DNA of 12,006 nt, taken from Chitinophagaceae bacterium. Its GTDB lineage: Bacteria; Bacteroidota; Bacteroidia; Chitinophagales; Chitinophagaceae. Location: contig PMUF01000183.1 in assembly GCA_003167015.1 (NCBI GenBank), positions 1 to 12,006 on the forward strand, written 5' to 3'. Below the pieces are notes generated by a model. It was not told where the DNA came from. It saw only the letters and a list, made by a program, of their open reading frames with translations, and made no database searches. The position numbers were made by a program, and so were the translations under genes. Shown here piece after piece: positions 1 to 6,697 of this stretch. Position 1 is the first letter of the stretch. The number at the start of each line of letters is the position of its first letter.

Positions 1-853
1 CCCACGTCCTTTCGAATACGCCGCCCGCTTCCAACCGGTTAACCCCCTCTTTGTCAACATACTGCTGATGGCTATCCACTGAATCTGCAATACCGCACCA
101 GGGCTCTATACAGACGAAATCTGCCTTAGGAGCCGCCCAGATGCCCAGGAAAGGGAAGCCGGGATAATCCATTCGTAATCCCCTTTCTGTCTTCGCGGAC
201 CTCAGTGTTACACCGGACGAAGCCAGATGCTTGAACACCAGCGCGTCTTTCGCGAACAAGTCTTTGGTGAGGGGGAGGATGTCGGTATCCTGCAGCAATG
301 TCTGGGGTTGGCTTTCGATCAGTCCGTCGCCGGAAATGGGCCAGCGGGGCGCCGTTTCCTTCCGGTCGAATGCCAGGTAATAGTCCTGATAAGCGGTGTC
401 CGGGACAAGGGGTACTTTAAAGGCGGGGTGACCACCGACAGAAAAGTACAGCGTTTCCTTCGCAGGGTTCTTTACCTGGTAAGTAGTGGAAAGTCCTTCC
501 GCCAGGAGCCGGTAAATGACCCTGAGTTCGAATTCGAAGGGATAGCTGGCCCTGGTAGCGTCATCGCTTCGCAGCAGGAAGGTGATAGCATCCGCCGCGT
601 GCGACTCCACCTCGAATTCCCGTTCGCGGGCAAAGCCATGCCGGGGAAGGGAATAGGATTTACCCTTGTAGTAATAGGTATTGTCTTTGAGGGTACCTAC
701 AATGGGAAACAGCAGGGGGGAATGCTTGCCCCAGACGGCCGGATCACCGCCCCACATATACTCCAGCTGATGTCGTTTACTCCACAATCCCTGTAATTCT
801 GCACCTTTCGGATGAATACTGATCTTGAGCTGTTGATTTTCGAGGAAGAACAT
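1..853 (-). CDS. Aldose 1-epimerase family protein (LacX/GalM-like), 3' end cut by window edge
   Basis: Reading the minus strand from the ATG at 853 gives 284 codons without a stop up to the window edge. The protein begins MFFLENQQLKISIHPKGAEL and shows the landmarks of the galactose-mutarotase fold: FPIVGTLKDN near residue 49, RHGFAR with H72, GGHPAF with H142, and CIEPW with E250. In galactose mutarotases the equivalent second His and the Glu act as catalytic acid and base, interconverting alpha and beta anomers of aldoses in the cytoplasm. The closing LEAGGVFERTW is typical of the very C-terminus, so only about 5-10 residues should be missing. The sub-family resembles the LacX-like branch; the actual sugar (or sugar phosphate) cannot be told. 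It is divergent from the permease gene, with 38 bases between the two starts. The + strand frame open over 227-796 is only its antisense shadow. Confidence 0.88.
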   Translation of the reverse strand, partial: MFFLENQQLKISIHPKGAELQGLWSKRHQLEYMWGGDPAVWGKHSPLLFPIVGTLKDNTYYYKGKSYSLPRHGFAREREFEVESHAADAITFLLRSDDATRASYPFEFELRVIYRLLAEGLSTTYQVKNPAKETLYFSVGGHPAFKVPLVPDTAYQDYYLAFDRKETAPRWPISGDGLIESQPQTLLQDTDILPLTKDLFAKDALVFKHLASSGVTLRSAKTERGLRMDYPGFPFLGIWAAPKADFVCIEPWCGIADSVDSHQQYVDKEGVNRLEAGGVFERTW

Positions 854-891
854 AGTGGCAGTTTTGTCTGCAATTTACGTACATTCGAATC

Positions 892-2139
892 ATGTTTCGC
901 TACCTGGAAATCATTGGGTCGAGTTGCAAGATGGCCTTGCAGGAATTCCGTTCGAATAAGCTCCGCACTTTCCTTTCCCTGCTGGGCATTACGTTCGGGA
1001 TCTTTTGCATTATCAGCGTATTGTCGACGATCAGCAGCATGCAGTTGGCCGTCAACAACGACCTGAAGGCCTTTGGCAATAAGACGATCTACATCGACAA
1101 ATGGCAGTATGGTGGCGGCCCTGATTTTCCCTGGTGGAAATATATCAAGCGGCCTGTCCCGAAATATGAAGAAGTTAAATTATTGAAATTAAAAGTCCCG
1201 GACGCCGCACATATTTCCTTTGACATCGACGGTAATTCCAACGTGGATTACGGAGACAATACCCTCACCGGCGTAAACTATTACGGTAATACCGAAGACT
1301 TCGATAAGATACAGCAGGTGACGGTAGGCGCTGGTCGCTATTTTCAGCAGGCGGACTTCGATCGCGGCACCCCCTATGTCGTCATGGGGTATCGGATCGC
1401 AGAAAGACTGTTCGTCAAAGCGGAAAAGGGTGTTGGTCATACGGTGAAGCTGAAGGACGGGAAGACGGCCATCGTGATAGGGATCATCGAAAAGCAGGGA
1501 CAAAGCCTGCTGGGCGGATGGGATTTCGATAACAGTATCCTGCTGACCTATAACTTCATGAAGCAAATGTTCCGCGAAGAGAATGGCGACCCCAAGATAC
1601 TGGTACAGGCAGGCGCCAATATCTCGACAGCGGCGCTGACCGACGAATTGAGGGGCGCGATGCGGTCCATCCGCAAACTGAGCCCCACCCAGGAAGATAA
1701 TTTTGCCCTCAACGACATTGACAGCCTCAGTAAGTTCTTCGATCCCATTTTTACCGGGATGAATATCGGTGGCTGGGCCATAGCCGCCTTATCGCTGATC
1801 GTAGGCATGTTTGGTGTAGCCAACATCATGTTCGTGACAGTCCGTGAACGAACCAGCCAGATCGGCCTTAAAAAAGCCATCGGCGCCAAACGGGGCGTGA
1901 TCCTCATGGAGTTCCTGCTGGAATCCGCTTTTCTCTGTATCATCGGCGGGATGATAGGACTGATAGCCGTCTTTATACTGACGCTGGTCTTTTCCAGTGT
2001 CGTAGGTTTTCATGTTTTCATTCCGCTGAATATTATCGTGCTGGCGGTCTTCATCTGCCTGTTCACTGGCGTATCGGCCGGCATCATCCCCGCATTCGTT
2101 GCCGCCCGGATGGACCCGGTCGTCGCTATCCGGTCCTGA
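892..2139 (+). CDS. ABC transporter permease, MacB/FtsX type
   Basis: A 415-residue protein with the MacB/FtsX layout: a short cytoplasmic N-terminus, membrane helix 1 at about residues 24-48 (LRTFLSLLGITFGIFCIISV), a long extracytoplasmic MacB_PCD-like domain (about 50-285), then helices at about 292-315, 344-369 and 379-402. The conserved cytoplasmic loop VRERTSQIGLKKAIGAKRG follows helix 2, and the protein ends in the family-typical ARMDPVVAIRS. Such permeases work with a separate ATPase in mechanotransmission or export of peptides, lipoproteins or drugs. No ATPase or membrane-fusion partner lies on either side here, so it is an orphan within this window; the substrate is unknown. The start is the first ATG of the frame. 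There is no Shine-Dalgarno; a TAnnTTTG-like box (TACATTCG, 880-887) ends four bases before it. A second, overlapping + frame (812-1066) is a shadow. Confidence 0.9.
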   Translation: MFRYLEIIGSSCKMALQEFRSNKLRTFLSLLGITFGIFCIISVLSTISSMQLAVNNDLKAFGNKTIYIDKWQYGGGPDFPWWKYIKRPVPKYEEVKLLKLKVPDAAHISFDIDGNSNVDYGDNTLTGVNYYGNTEDFDKIQQVTVGAGRYFQQADFDRGTPYVVMGYRIAERLFVKAEKGVGHTVKLKDGKTAIVIGIIEKQGQSLLGGWDFDNSILLTYNFMKQMFREENGDPKILVQAGANISTAALTDELRGAMRSIRKLSPTQEDNFALNDIDSLSKFFDPIFTGMNIGGWAIAALSLIVGMFGVANIMFVTVRERTSQIGLKKAIGAKRGVILMEFLLESAFLCIIGGMIGLIAVFILTLVFSSVVGFHVFIPLNIIVLAVFICLFTGVSAGIIPAFVAARMDPVVAIRS

Positions 2140-2281
2140 CGGCCCGGAGGGCCGTCGTCCGAAGGATAACCGAGCGCAGCGAAGGTTACGAACGAGGAGG
2201 AGCGTGGCGAAGCAGCTCCGACGAAGTTCATAGGCCCCGCTTAGGCTGCGTCAGCAGCCGTAGCCGAGCAGGCTTCTTTTT
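2138..2281 (+). repeat. Intergenic hairpin array, REP-like, ending in a T-tract
   Basis: The 156 bases between the permease and tsaD are GC-rich and made of consecutive inverted repeats. A perfect 8-bp stem GACGGCCC/GGGCCGTC with a GGA loop (2138-2156) overlaps the permease stop codon. TAACC/GGTTA (2167-2188) closes on the loop GAGCGCAGCGAA. GGAGC/GCTCC (2199-2219) follows, then GGCTGC/GCAGCC (2244-2259). The 13-mer GAGCGCAGCGAAG at 2172 recurs as GAGCGTGGCGAAG at 2200. A T-tract (TTCTTTTT, about 2274-2281) follows, so the last hairpin may act as a terminator. The stretch is open in a + frame (GPEGRRPKDNRAQRR... to a TAG at 2231) but has no plausible start. It looks like a dispersed extragenic repeat; copy number cannot be seen from one window. 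Confidence 0.5.
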
Positions 2282-2283
2282 CA

Positions 2284-2291
2284 TAACTTTG
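2284..2291 (+). promoter_or_regulatory. -7 box of tsaD promoter (TAACTTTG)
   Basis: TAACTTTG matches the Bacteroidota -7 consensus TAnnTTTG exactly and ends four bases before the tsaD ATG. No clear TTTG -33 box lies 19-21 bases upstream, where the hairpin array ends. If used, transcription would start at or next to the ATG, giving a leaderless mRNA. Confidence 0.45.
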
Positions 2292-2295
2292 CCCC

Positions 2296-3345
2296 ATGCA
2301 ACCAACGAGTAAGCAGCCCATCACTATCCTGGCCATCGAGTCTTCCTGTGACGAAACGAGTTGTGCGATCAGCCGCGATGGCATCATCCTATCCAACATC
2401 ATCGCCGGACAAGCGGTACATGAACAATACGGCGGCGTAGTACCGGAATTGGCCAGTCGGGCGCATATGCAACATATAGTGCCGGTTGTGGATGCCGCGA
2501 TGAAAAAGGCAGGCTGCACCCCGGCTGATCTGACTGCGATCGCCTTTACCCAATCGCCTGGGCTGATTGGCTCGCTGCTGGTAGGGTCGCAATTTGCGAA
2601 GTCGCTGGCGCTCTCGCTGGACATCCCCTTGCTGGCGGTGCATCATATGCAGGCCCATGTACTGGCCAATCTGATTCCGGATGCTCTTGCTCCCGCCGAC
2701 GGAGGCAGGCCCCTCCCCTCTTTTCCGTTTCTTTGTCTGACGGTCAGCGGCGGACACACGCAAATAGTCGTGTGTCACTCCCCGCTAAAGATGGAAGTGA
2801 TTGGCGAGACGCTCGACGACGCCGCGGGAGAAGCCTTTGACAAGTCAGCCAAACTGCTGGGCCTGCCTTATCCCGGAGGCCCCCTCATCGACAAATATGC
2901 GCGGGAGGGAAACCCGACCCGATTCTCTTTTCCCGAGCCACAGATCCCGGGACTGAACTTCAGCTTTAGCGGTCTGAAGACGGCCATCCTGTATTTCCTG
3001 CAACATCATACCGCACAAGATCCGGCTTTTATCGGGGCTAATCTGCCCGATATATGCGCCAGCATCCAGGGACGTATCGTCTCGATCCTGCTGAACAAAC
3101 TGCGGCGTGCTGCCCGTGAGACCGGTATCAGCGATCTGTGTATCGCCGGCGGCGTATCGGCTAACAGCGGATTGCGCTCCGCCTTCACCGGGATGGGGCG
3201 CACGGAAGGGTGGAATACTTTTATCCCCCCCTTCGAATATTGTACGGACAACGCAGCGATGATTGCCATCACCGGTCATTACAAATATCTTCACAGGGAT
3301 TTTGCTCCTTTGTCAGTTTCGGCCAGCGCCCGCGCCATCTGGTAA
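2296..3345 (+). CDS. tsaD: tRNA N6-adenosine threonylcarbamoyltransferase
   Basis: TsaD (formerly Gcp/YgjD) transfers the threonylcarbamoyl group from threonylcarbamoyl-AMP to A37 of tRNAs that read ANN codons. In bacteria it acts in the cytoplasm with TsaB and TsaE, after TsaC makes the intermediate. The 349 residues match the usual length. Visible landmarks are ILAIESSCDETS (11-22), the metal-binding HHMQAH (H117 and H121), the ASKHA-type phosphate loop SGGHTQ (151-156), GEAFDKSAKLLGLPYPGGP, and the late CTDNAAM with D318, which is the third metal ligand in the family. The ATG at 2296 puts ILAIESS at the expected distance from the N-terminus and is the only sensible start. TsaB, TsaE and TsaC are not in the window, as usual for this scattered pathway. 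The last 33 bases overlap the convergent lipoprotein gene. Confidence 0.97.
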   Translation: MQPTSKQPITILAIESSCDETSCAISRDGIILSNIIAGQAVHEQYGGVVPELASRAHMQHIVPVVDAAMKKAGCTPADLTAIAFTQSPGLIGSLLVGSQFAKSLALSLDIPLLAVHHMQAHVLANLIPDALAPADGGRPLPSFPFLCLTVSGGHTQIVVCHSPLKMEVIGETLDDAAGEAFDKSAKLLGLPYPGGPLIDKYAREGNPTRFSFPEPQIPGLNFSFSGLKTAILYFLQHHTAQDPAFIGANLPDICASIQGRIVSILLNKLRRAARETGISDLCIAGGVSANSGLRSAFTGMGRTEGWNTFIPPFEYCTDNAAMIAITGHYKYLHRDFAPLSVSASARAIW

Positions 3346-3981
3346 GGCATGATGACTGGCCAACCCCAGGTAGGCGCTCACCGCATTATAATCGCTTTTA
3401 TCGATCCCCGTCTGCTGCATGGCCGTGCTGATCGTCCCGCTGATGACCACGATCTTGAATTTATACGTGGGAATATCAAATGAGGCTAAGTTCGGGATCG
3501 TGCCACTTTGGAGCTGAGTGAAAAAATAATGCAGCCTGACCGTATAAGGCATCGTTTCAAAGGCAATATTGTACGTAAAAATATTTGACCCGTCTACGAA
3601 TTGAAATGGCAGGGGCGCCCATTGGTTGGTATCCACGATCGGGTTCGGTACAAAAAATACCATGACCTCGCCGGTATTCAGAATAGCCTGCGTCACCGCG
3701 CTGTCCGTCACATCGTGATAACGGGTGAAATATTCCGTATAAGAACCGTTGCTGGTCTCCAGGCTGTACTGCGAATTATAAATCCATTGCGAATTGGTCA
3801 GAGAAAAGACATCCACCAGGACATTGGCGTTACCTTGTGGGCCTGTCGGACCCGCGGGCCCGGTGGCGCCTTGCGCACCAGTCGCACCGGCGGGCCCTGA
3901 TGATTTGGAGCATCCGGAGAATAAAATTGTCAATGAGGCTATGATGACCAGCACCATGCCGACACGGTTTAATTTTTGCAT
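3313..3981 (-). CDS. Collagen-like (GXX-repeat) lipoprotein
   Basis: From the ATG at 3981 the product is 222 residues. It opens with a basic n-region and hydrophobic core (MQKLNRVGMVLVIIASLTIL) and the lipobox FSGC with Cys24, so it should be lipidated and carried to the outer membrane or periplasmic face. Next comes a short collagen-like stretch of eight GXX triplets (about residues 29-52, e.g. GPAGATGAQGATGPAGPTGPQ). The rest (53-222) is a beta-rich domain with no recognised family. The frame stays open to a TTG at 4017, but that codon sits inside the -7 promoter box (4015-4022), so 3981 is preferred. The 3' end overlaps the 3' end of tsaD by 33 bases, and the last ~14 residues (ASHHALPDGAGAGRN) look like a tail read from tsaD antisense sequence. 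Function unknown; a surface or envelope role is inferred. Confidence 0.85.
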   Translation of the reverse strand: MQKLNRVGMVLVIIASLTILFSGCSKSSGPAGATGAQGATGPAGPTGPQGNANVLVDVFSLTNSQWIYNSQYSLETSNGSYTEYFTRYHDVTDSAVTQAILNTGEVMVFFVPNPIVDTNQWAPLPFQFVDGSNIFTYNIAFETMPYTVRLHYFFTQLQSGTIPNLASFDIPTYKFKIVVISGTISTAMQQTGIDKSDYNAVSAYLGLASHHALPDGAGAGRN

Positions 3982-4014
3982 AAGCAAGCGATTGTTAGTT
4001 TTTTGAATGTAAAG

Positions 4015-4045
4015 CAAACTTAGGCGGTTATCCGAGGCGGCACAA
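4015..4045 (-). promoter_or_regulatory. Promoter of the collagen-like lipoprotein gene
   Basis: On the minus strand TTG (4045-4043) is followed after 20 bases by TAAGTTTG (4022-4015), an exact -7 consensus for the Bacteroidota housekeeping sigma factor. Transcription would begin near 4008-4010, leaving a leader of roughly 28 bases before the ATG at 3981. This decides the start of the lipoprotein against the upstream TTG. Confidence 0.65.
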
Positions 4046-4051
4046 TACCAC

Positions 4052-4085
4052 TTTTAGGGGATTTATTGAATATGGAATACATTTG
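4052..4085 (+). promoter_or_regulatory. Promoter of the trmN6-like gene
   Basis: TTTTAG (4052-4057), 20 bases, then TACATTTG (4078-4085), an exact TAnnTTTG match. The predicted transcript start (about 4089-4092) lies just before the ATG at 4093, so the message would have almost no leader. It stands back-to-back with the lipoprotein promoter without overlapping it. Confidence 0.55.
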
Positions 4086-4092
4086 GGCTCCC

Positions 4093-4809
4093 ATGCGCAA
4101 TTCCTATTTTCAATTCAAGCAGTTCACCATCCACCAGGATCAATGCGCGATGAAAGTGTGTACGGACGCCTGCATCCTCGGGGCCTGGTTTGCAGACAAG
4201 ACGCCGGCACGGGCCAGGGTGTTGGACATCGGCAGCGGTACCGGTCTTTTAATGCTGATGCTCGCCCAGAAGCATAAGGGCGAGATCATGGGCATCGAAC
4301 TGGAACTGGACGCCTTCCGGCAACTGAAAGACAACATTGAAAAGAGCCCCTGGCGGCACCTGCTGAAAGTATTTCCCGGAGATGTGCGGTCGTTCTCTTT
4401 TTCGGGCAAATTCGATTTCATCATCTCCAACCCGCCTTTTTATGAGAACGATCTCCCCGCTGCAACGACCGGGGCCAATCTGGCCCGGCATAGTAAGGAG
4501 CTGACACTTACCGAATTGCTGACAGCCATCGACGCCAATCTGTCGCCGGGCGGATCATTCGGTGTACTCCTGCCTTATCATCGGACGGCCTGGTTTGAGG
4601 AACTGGCCAGGACAACCTATGGATTTACGCTGAAAGAACAGTTATTGGTCAGGCAGTCTCCCCGTCACGATTTCTTCAGGAGCATTCTATACTTTTCCCG
4701 TCATAAGGATAATTTCGCCCCTACCTCCGAATTGACGATTCAAGGGAATGATGGCAGTTATACGGAAGACTTTACAGAGCTGATGAAGGATTATTATTTG
4801 TATCTCTAA
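4093..4809 (+). CDS. trmN6: tRNA1(Val) (adenine(37)-N6)-methyltransferase-like protein
   Basis: A 238-residue class I SAM-dependent methyltransferase of the YfiC/TrmN6 type, which in E. coli methylates N6 of A37 in tRNA1(Val). The SAM-binding motif VLDIGSGTG is at residues 43-51, an acidic residue ends the next strand (MGIELE, about 66-71), and the catalytic NPPF motif of N6-adenine methyltransferases is at 113-116 (ISNPPFYEND). The N-terminal NSYFQFKQFTIHQD followed by AMKVCTDACILGAW matches the substrate-side motif of this family. In-frame codons upstream (TTG 4066, ATG 4072) would place the start before or inside the -7 box at 4078-4085, so the ATG at 4093 is chosen. It could instead modify another tRNA adenine, since the tRNA target is not readable from sequence. 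Its stop interlocks with that of the convergent gene (4-base overlap). Confidence 0.88.
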   Translation: MRNSYFQFKQFTIHQDQCAMKVCTDACILGAWFADKTPARARVLDIGSGTGLLMLMLAQKHKGEIMGIELELDAFRQLKDNIEKSPWRHLLKVFPGDVRSFSFSGKFDFIISNPPFYENDLPAATTGANLARHSKELTLTELLTAIDANLSPGGSFGVLLPYHRTAWFEELARTTYGFTLKEQLLVRQSPRHDFFRSILYFSRHKDNFAPTSELTIQGNDGSYTEDFTELMKDYYLYL

Positions 4810-6008
4810 TCGCCGGCGGCGTATTCCGCCAGATAATGATACGGCGACGTCAGCTGCCCATCCCGGACCATCGTCGCCCTTTCGATGATGGCCGACCCTC
4901 CCCGCAACAGGTCATCCAGTACATATTTGATCAGCTGCTGACCAAAGTAGCGCGAGGCATCGCGCGGCAGTTCATTGGGAAGATTGCCTACTGCCATCAC
5001 GTCGACAGAGCCTGTAAGATAAGGCGCTGTCCGGCCCCTCGACTTTTTGTCTACCCCATAGACGGGGTCCTCCATCGGGGAGTCACCCAGGTTACAGGGC
5101 ACCGACCCTTCCCGGTCATCGGTGATATCAGCAATGGTCCGGATACGGAAACCGGCGTCCGCTAAGTCCTGCCATTCGAAAAGACGAGGCATATTCCTGT
5201 CCCAGTAAATGCCATTCATGAGGATGTCCGCCGTCCGGGTGAAAGGCAGGAATTTACAGCGATAATCCTGCGGACGTTGATGAAAATGATCCCGATGATA
5301 GGCGTCTCCATGAGCATGTTCATAAAGCGAGGCCCCTTTCAACTGCGTAAAGACCGGGTAGGCAAAATTCCGTTCGAGAAATTCCTCCGGCTCTACTTCC
5401 ACTACCTCCAGCAGGTTCATGACCTCCAGAACGCCGTGCGCTACCCTGCCGCTGCCGGTGACAACTACTTTGATCGCCGGAAGCCGGAGTCCGAAATAAG
5501 TATGGATCAATTCATGGAAACTGTGCTGGCCATACACTCTGTCCAGTTGATACAACCCGGTACGCCGGCCATAGGCCATCATACCATTGTGAGCGCCCAC
5601 TACGCCGGCGAAGAATCCGAATCCCAGGATACGCTGGCCGTCATCATGCTCCAGGCATTCATAGTCGATCAGCGTGATCTTTTTTTGCAGTATAGACTGA
5701 AACATGCGTCGATTGTCGGCCTGCTGCTTTTTGGTATGGGAGAAGAAAAGGTAGGTTTTGCCGGCCAGCAGATCGCTCACCGGCACTTCCTTGATGCCGA
5801 AAAGGATATCACAATCGGCCATATCCTCCAGGATCTCAACGCCCGCCAGACGATATTCCTTGTCGGAATAACAGCGGTCGGGAGACGTCTGGACGACGAC
5901 CCTGACCTGCGGTGCATTTTTCTGTATCCATTTACATTGGGCGGGCGTCAGCGCCACGCGGTTGTCTGCCGGTATTTTGCCTTCGCGCAATAGTCCTATC
6001 GTGATCAT
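4806..6008 (-). CDS. Saccharopine/alanine dehydrogenase-family NAD(P)-dependent oxidoreductase
   Basis: A 400-residue protein of the AlaDH/PNT superfamily. The N-terminal half starts ITIGLLREGKIPADNRVALTP, the usual opening. It carries K73 (FGIKEVP) and H91 (FFSHTKKQ), matching the Lys/His pair that handles substrate in Lys1-type saccharopine dehydrogenases. The stretch LIDYECLEHDDGQRILGFGFFAGVVGA is also Lys1-like. A Rossmann motif follows (VTGSGRVAHG, 184-192). Residues 229-243 are His-rich (YEHAHGDAYHRDHFH). The Lys1 type makes or splits saccharopine between lysine and 2-oxoglutarate; alanine dehydrogenase is the main alternative, and Bacteroidota copies have no settled role that I know of. 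The frame extends 21 codons upstream to 6071, but family alignment supports the ATG at 6008. No partner gene of lysine metabolism is near. The + strand frame 5277-5993 is its shadow. Confidence 0.8.
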   Translation of the reverse strand: MITIGLLREGKIPADNRVALTPAQCKWIQKNAPQVRVVVQTSPDRCYSDKEYRLAGVEILEDMADCDILFGIKEVPVSDLLAGKTYLFFSHTKKQQADNRRMFQSILQKKITLIDYECLEHDDGQRILGFGFFAGVVGAHNGMMAYGRRTGLYQLDRVYGQHSFHELIHTYFGLRLPAIKVVVTGSGRVAHGVLEVMNLLEVVEVEPEEFLERNFAYPVFTQLKGASLYEHAHGDAYHRDHFHQRPQDYRCKFLPFTRTADILMNGIYWDRNMPRLFEWQDLADAGFRIRTIADITDDREGSVPCNLGDSPMEDPVYGVDKKSRGRTAPYLTGSVDVMAVGNLPNELPRDASRYFGQQLIKYVLDDLLRGGSAIIERATMVRDGQLTSPYHYLAEYAAGD

Positions 6009-6053
6009 CCTTATGCTGGTTTTCAAACAATCGAAGAATGAAGATATAATTTT

Positions 6054-6071
6054 TTGTCCCTTTTTGGACAA
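6054..6071. promoter_or_regulatory. Inverted repeat upstream of the dehydrogenase gene
   Basis: TTGTCC, a six-base CTTTTT spacer, and GGACAA form a perfect 6-bp dyad 45-63 bases upstream of the ATG at 6008. On the minus strand its TTG lies about 22 bases upstream of a weak -7-like TATCTTCA, so a bound protein could block or aid that promoter. It lacks the U-tract expected of a terminator. A regulatory role is inferred only. Confidence 0.3.
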
Positions 6072-6131
6072 GAGGGCCTAAATCCGTAATATTGCGTCCC
6101 GATTTTATTGAACCTTGAAAGCGGTGAAAAC

Positions 6132-6215
6132 GCCCGGATGGCGGAACTGGTAGACGCGTCAGACTCAAAATCTGGTTATCGCAAGGTAGTGCAGGTTCGA
6201 TTCCTGTTCCGGGCA
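6132..6215 (+). tRNA. tRNA-Leu (anticodon CAA)
   Basis: A class II tRNA. Acceptor arms GCCCGGA (6132-6138) and TCCGGGC (6208-6214) pair fully, with discriminator A at 6215. The anticodon stem TCAGA/TCTGG (6159-6163, 6171-6175) holds the loop CTCAAAA with anticodon CAA at 6166-6168, which reads UUG. A variable arm of about 15 bases (6176-6190) fits leucine. The T-arm is GCAGG-TTCGATT-CCTGT (6191-6207). CCA is not fully encoded (sequence continues CATAG), so it must be added after transcription. Confidence 0.96.
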
Positions 6216-6237
6216 CATAGAATTCCAACAGTTATGA

Positions 6238-6270
6238 AGGGTCGCAATTACTGCGGCCCTTTTACTTTTC
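6238..6270 (+). terminator. Intrinsic terminator of the tRNA-Leu gene
   Basis: AGGGTCGCA (6238-6246) pairs with TGCGGCCCT (6252-6260) around the loop ATTAC, with one G-U pair, followed by TTTTACTTTTC. It stands 23 bases after the tRNA. Confidence 0.75.
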
Positions 6271-6276
6271 AAAAAT

Positions 6277-6296
6277 TGCCGGCCAATGGCCGGTAA
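6277..6296. repeat. GC-rich palindrome between tRNA terminator and arsR promoter
   Basis: CCGGCC-AAT-GGCCGG (6279-6293), extendable by TTG/TAA. It is flanked by A-runs on the + strand, so only the minus strand carries a T-run after it (CAATTTTTG). No minus-strand gene ends here. It may back up the tRNA terminator or insulate arsR from antisense transcription. Confidence 0.35.
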
Positions 6297-6318
6297 AAAT
6301 CCCCGGTTAAAAAATAAA

Positions 6319-6349
6319 TTTTGCGAAGCCAATCAGTTGCGTATATTTG
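6319..6349 (+). promoter_or_regulatory. Promoter of the arsR-SRPBCC-DHFR operon
   Basis: TTTTG (6319-6323), 18 bases, then TATATTTG (6342-6349), an exact -7 consensus. Transcription should start around 6353-6356. An in-frame TTG at 6347 lies inside the -7 box and so cannot be the translation start of the regulator. Confidence 0.7.
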
Positions 6350-6376
6350 CAACCGAACGGCTTCATATTTATATCC

Positions 6377-6697
6377 ATGAGACGCGACATTTTTCAAGCT
6401 ATTGCAGACCCCACCCGACGAGCCATCCTCGTCCTGATCGCCGTGCAGGCAATGACCCCCAATGCCATTGCAGAGCACTTCGACATCACCCGCCAGTCCA
6501 TATCCAAACATTTGCGCATCCTGTCCGAATGTGACCTCCTGGCCCAAAAGCAGGAAGGCAGGGAAATTTTCTATGAACTGAAAATCGATAAAATGAAAGA
6601 GATCGATATCTGGCTCGACCAGTTCAGGAAGATTACGGAAGAAAAGTTCCAACAACTCGATCAAGTATTGTTCACCATAAAAAATAAGAAAAAATGA
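6377..6697 (+). CDS. ArsR-family winged-helix transcriptional regulator
   Basis: A 106-residue protein with the ArsR/SmtB fold. It opens RRDIFQAIADPTRRAIL, the classic first helices of this group, has its helix-turn-helix at about residues 27-52 (TPNAIAEHFDITRQSISKHLRIL), and a wing near 55-69 (AQKQEGREIFYEL). It lacks the Cys/His metal sites of ArsR and SmtB sensors: the only Cys is C52. It belongs to the non-metal branch that is commonly paired with SRPBCC proteins. The ATG at 6377 is chosen because the promoter excludes the upstream TTG. The last four bases overlap the next gene (ATGA), so the two are translationally coupled. It probably represses its own operon; the ligand is unknown. Confidence 0.9.
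   Translation: MRRDIFQAIADPTRRAILVLIAVQAMTPNAIAEHFDITRQSISKHLRILSECDLLAQKQEGREIFYELKIDKMKEIDIWLDQFRKITEEKFQQLDQVLFTIKNKKK

Noticed and set aside
227..796. 189-codon + strand open frame
   Set aside because: It is antisense to the aldose epimerase gene, whose minus-strand translation has clear family motifs and catalytic residues.
2141..2233. Small + strand coding frame GPEGRRPKDNRAQRR...
   Set aside because: It has no start codon in place, is extremely basic and lies within overlapping inverted repeats; better explained as repeat DNA.
4015..4017. TTG start for a longer lipoprotein
   Set aside because: The codon is part of the -7 promoter box and would lie upstream of the transcript start; the ATG at 3981 directly precedes the signal peptide.
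5277..5993. 238-codon + strand open frame
   Set aside because: Antisense shadow of the saccharopine/alanine dehydrogenase-family gene; its sequence has no recognisable domain.
5932..6228. Minus-strand frame with VPGTGIEPALPCDNQILSLT
   Set aside because: It covers the tRNA-Leu gene in antisense; this peptide is a well-known artefact of translating tRNA genes backwards.
6347..6349. TTG start for a longer ArsR regulator
   Set aside because: It overlaps the -7 box TATATTTG (6342-6349), and family members begin near RRDIFQAIADPTRR.
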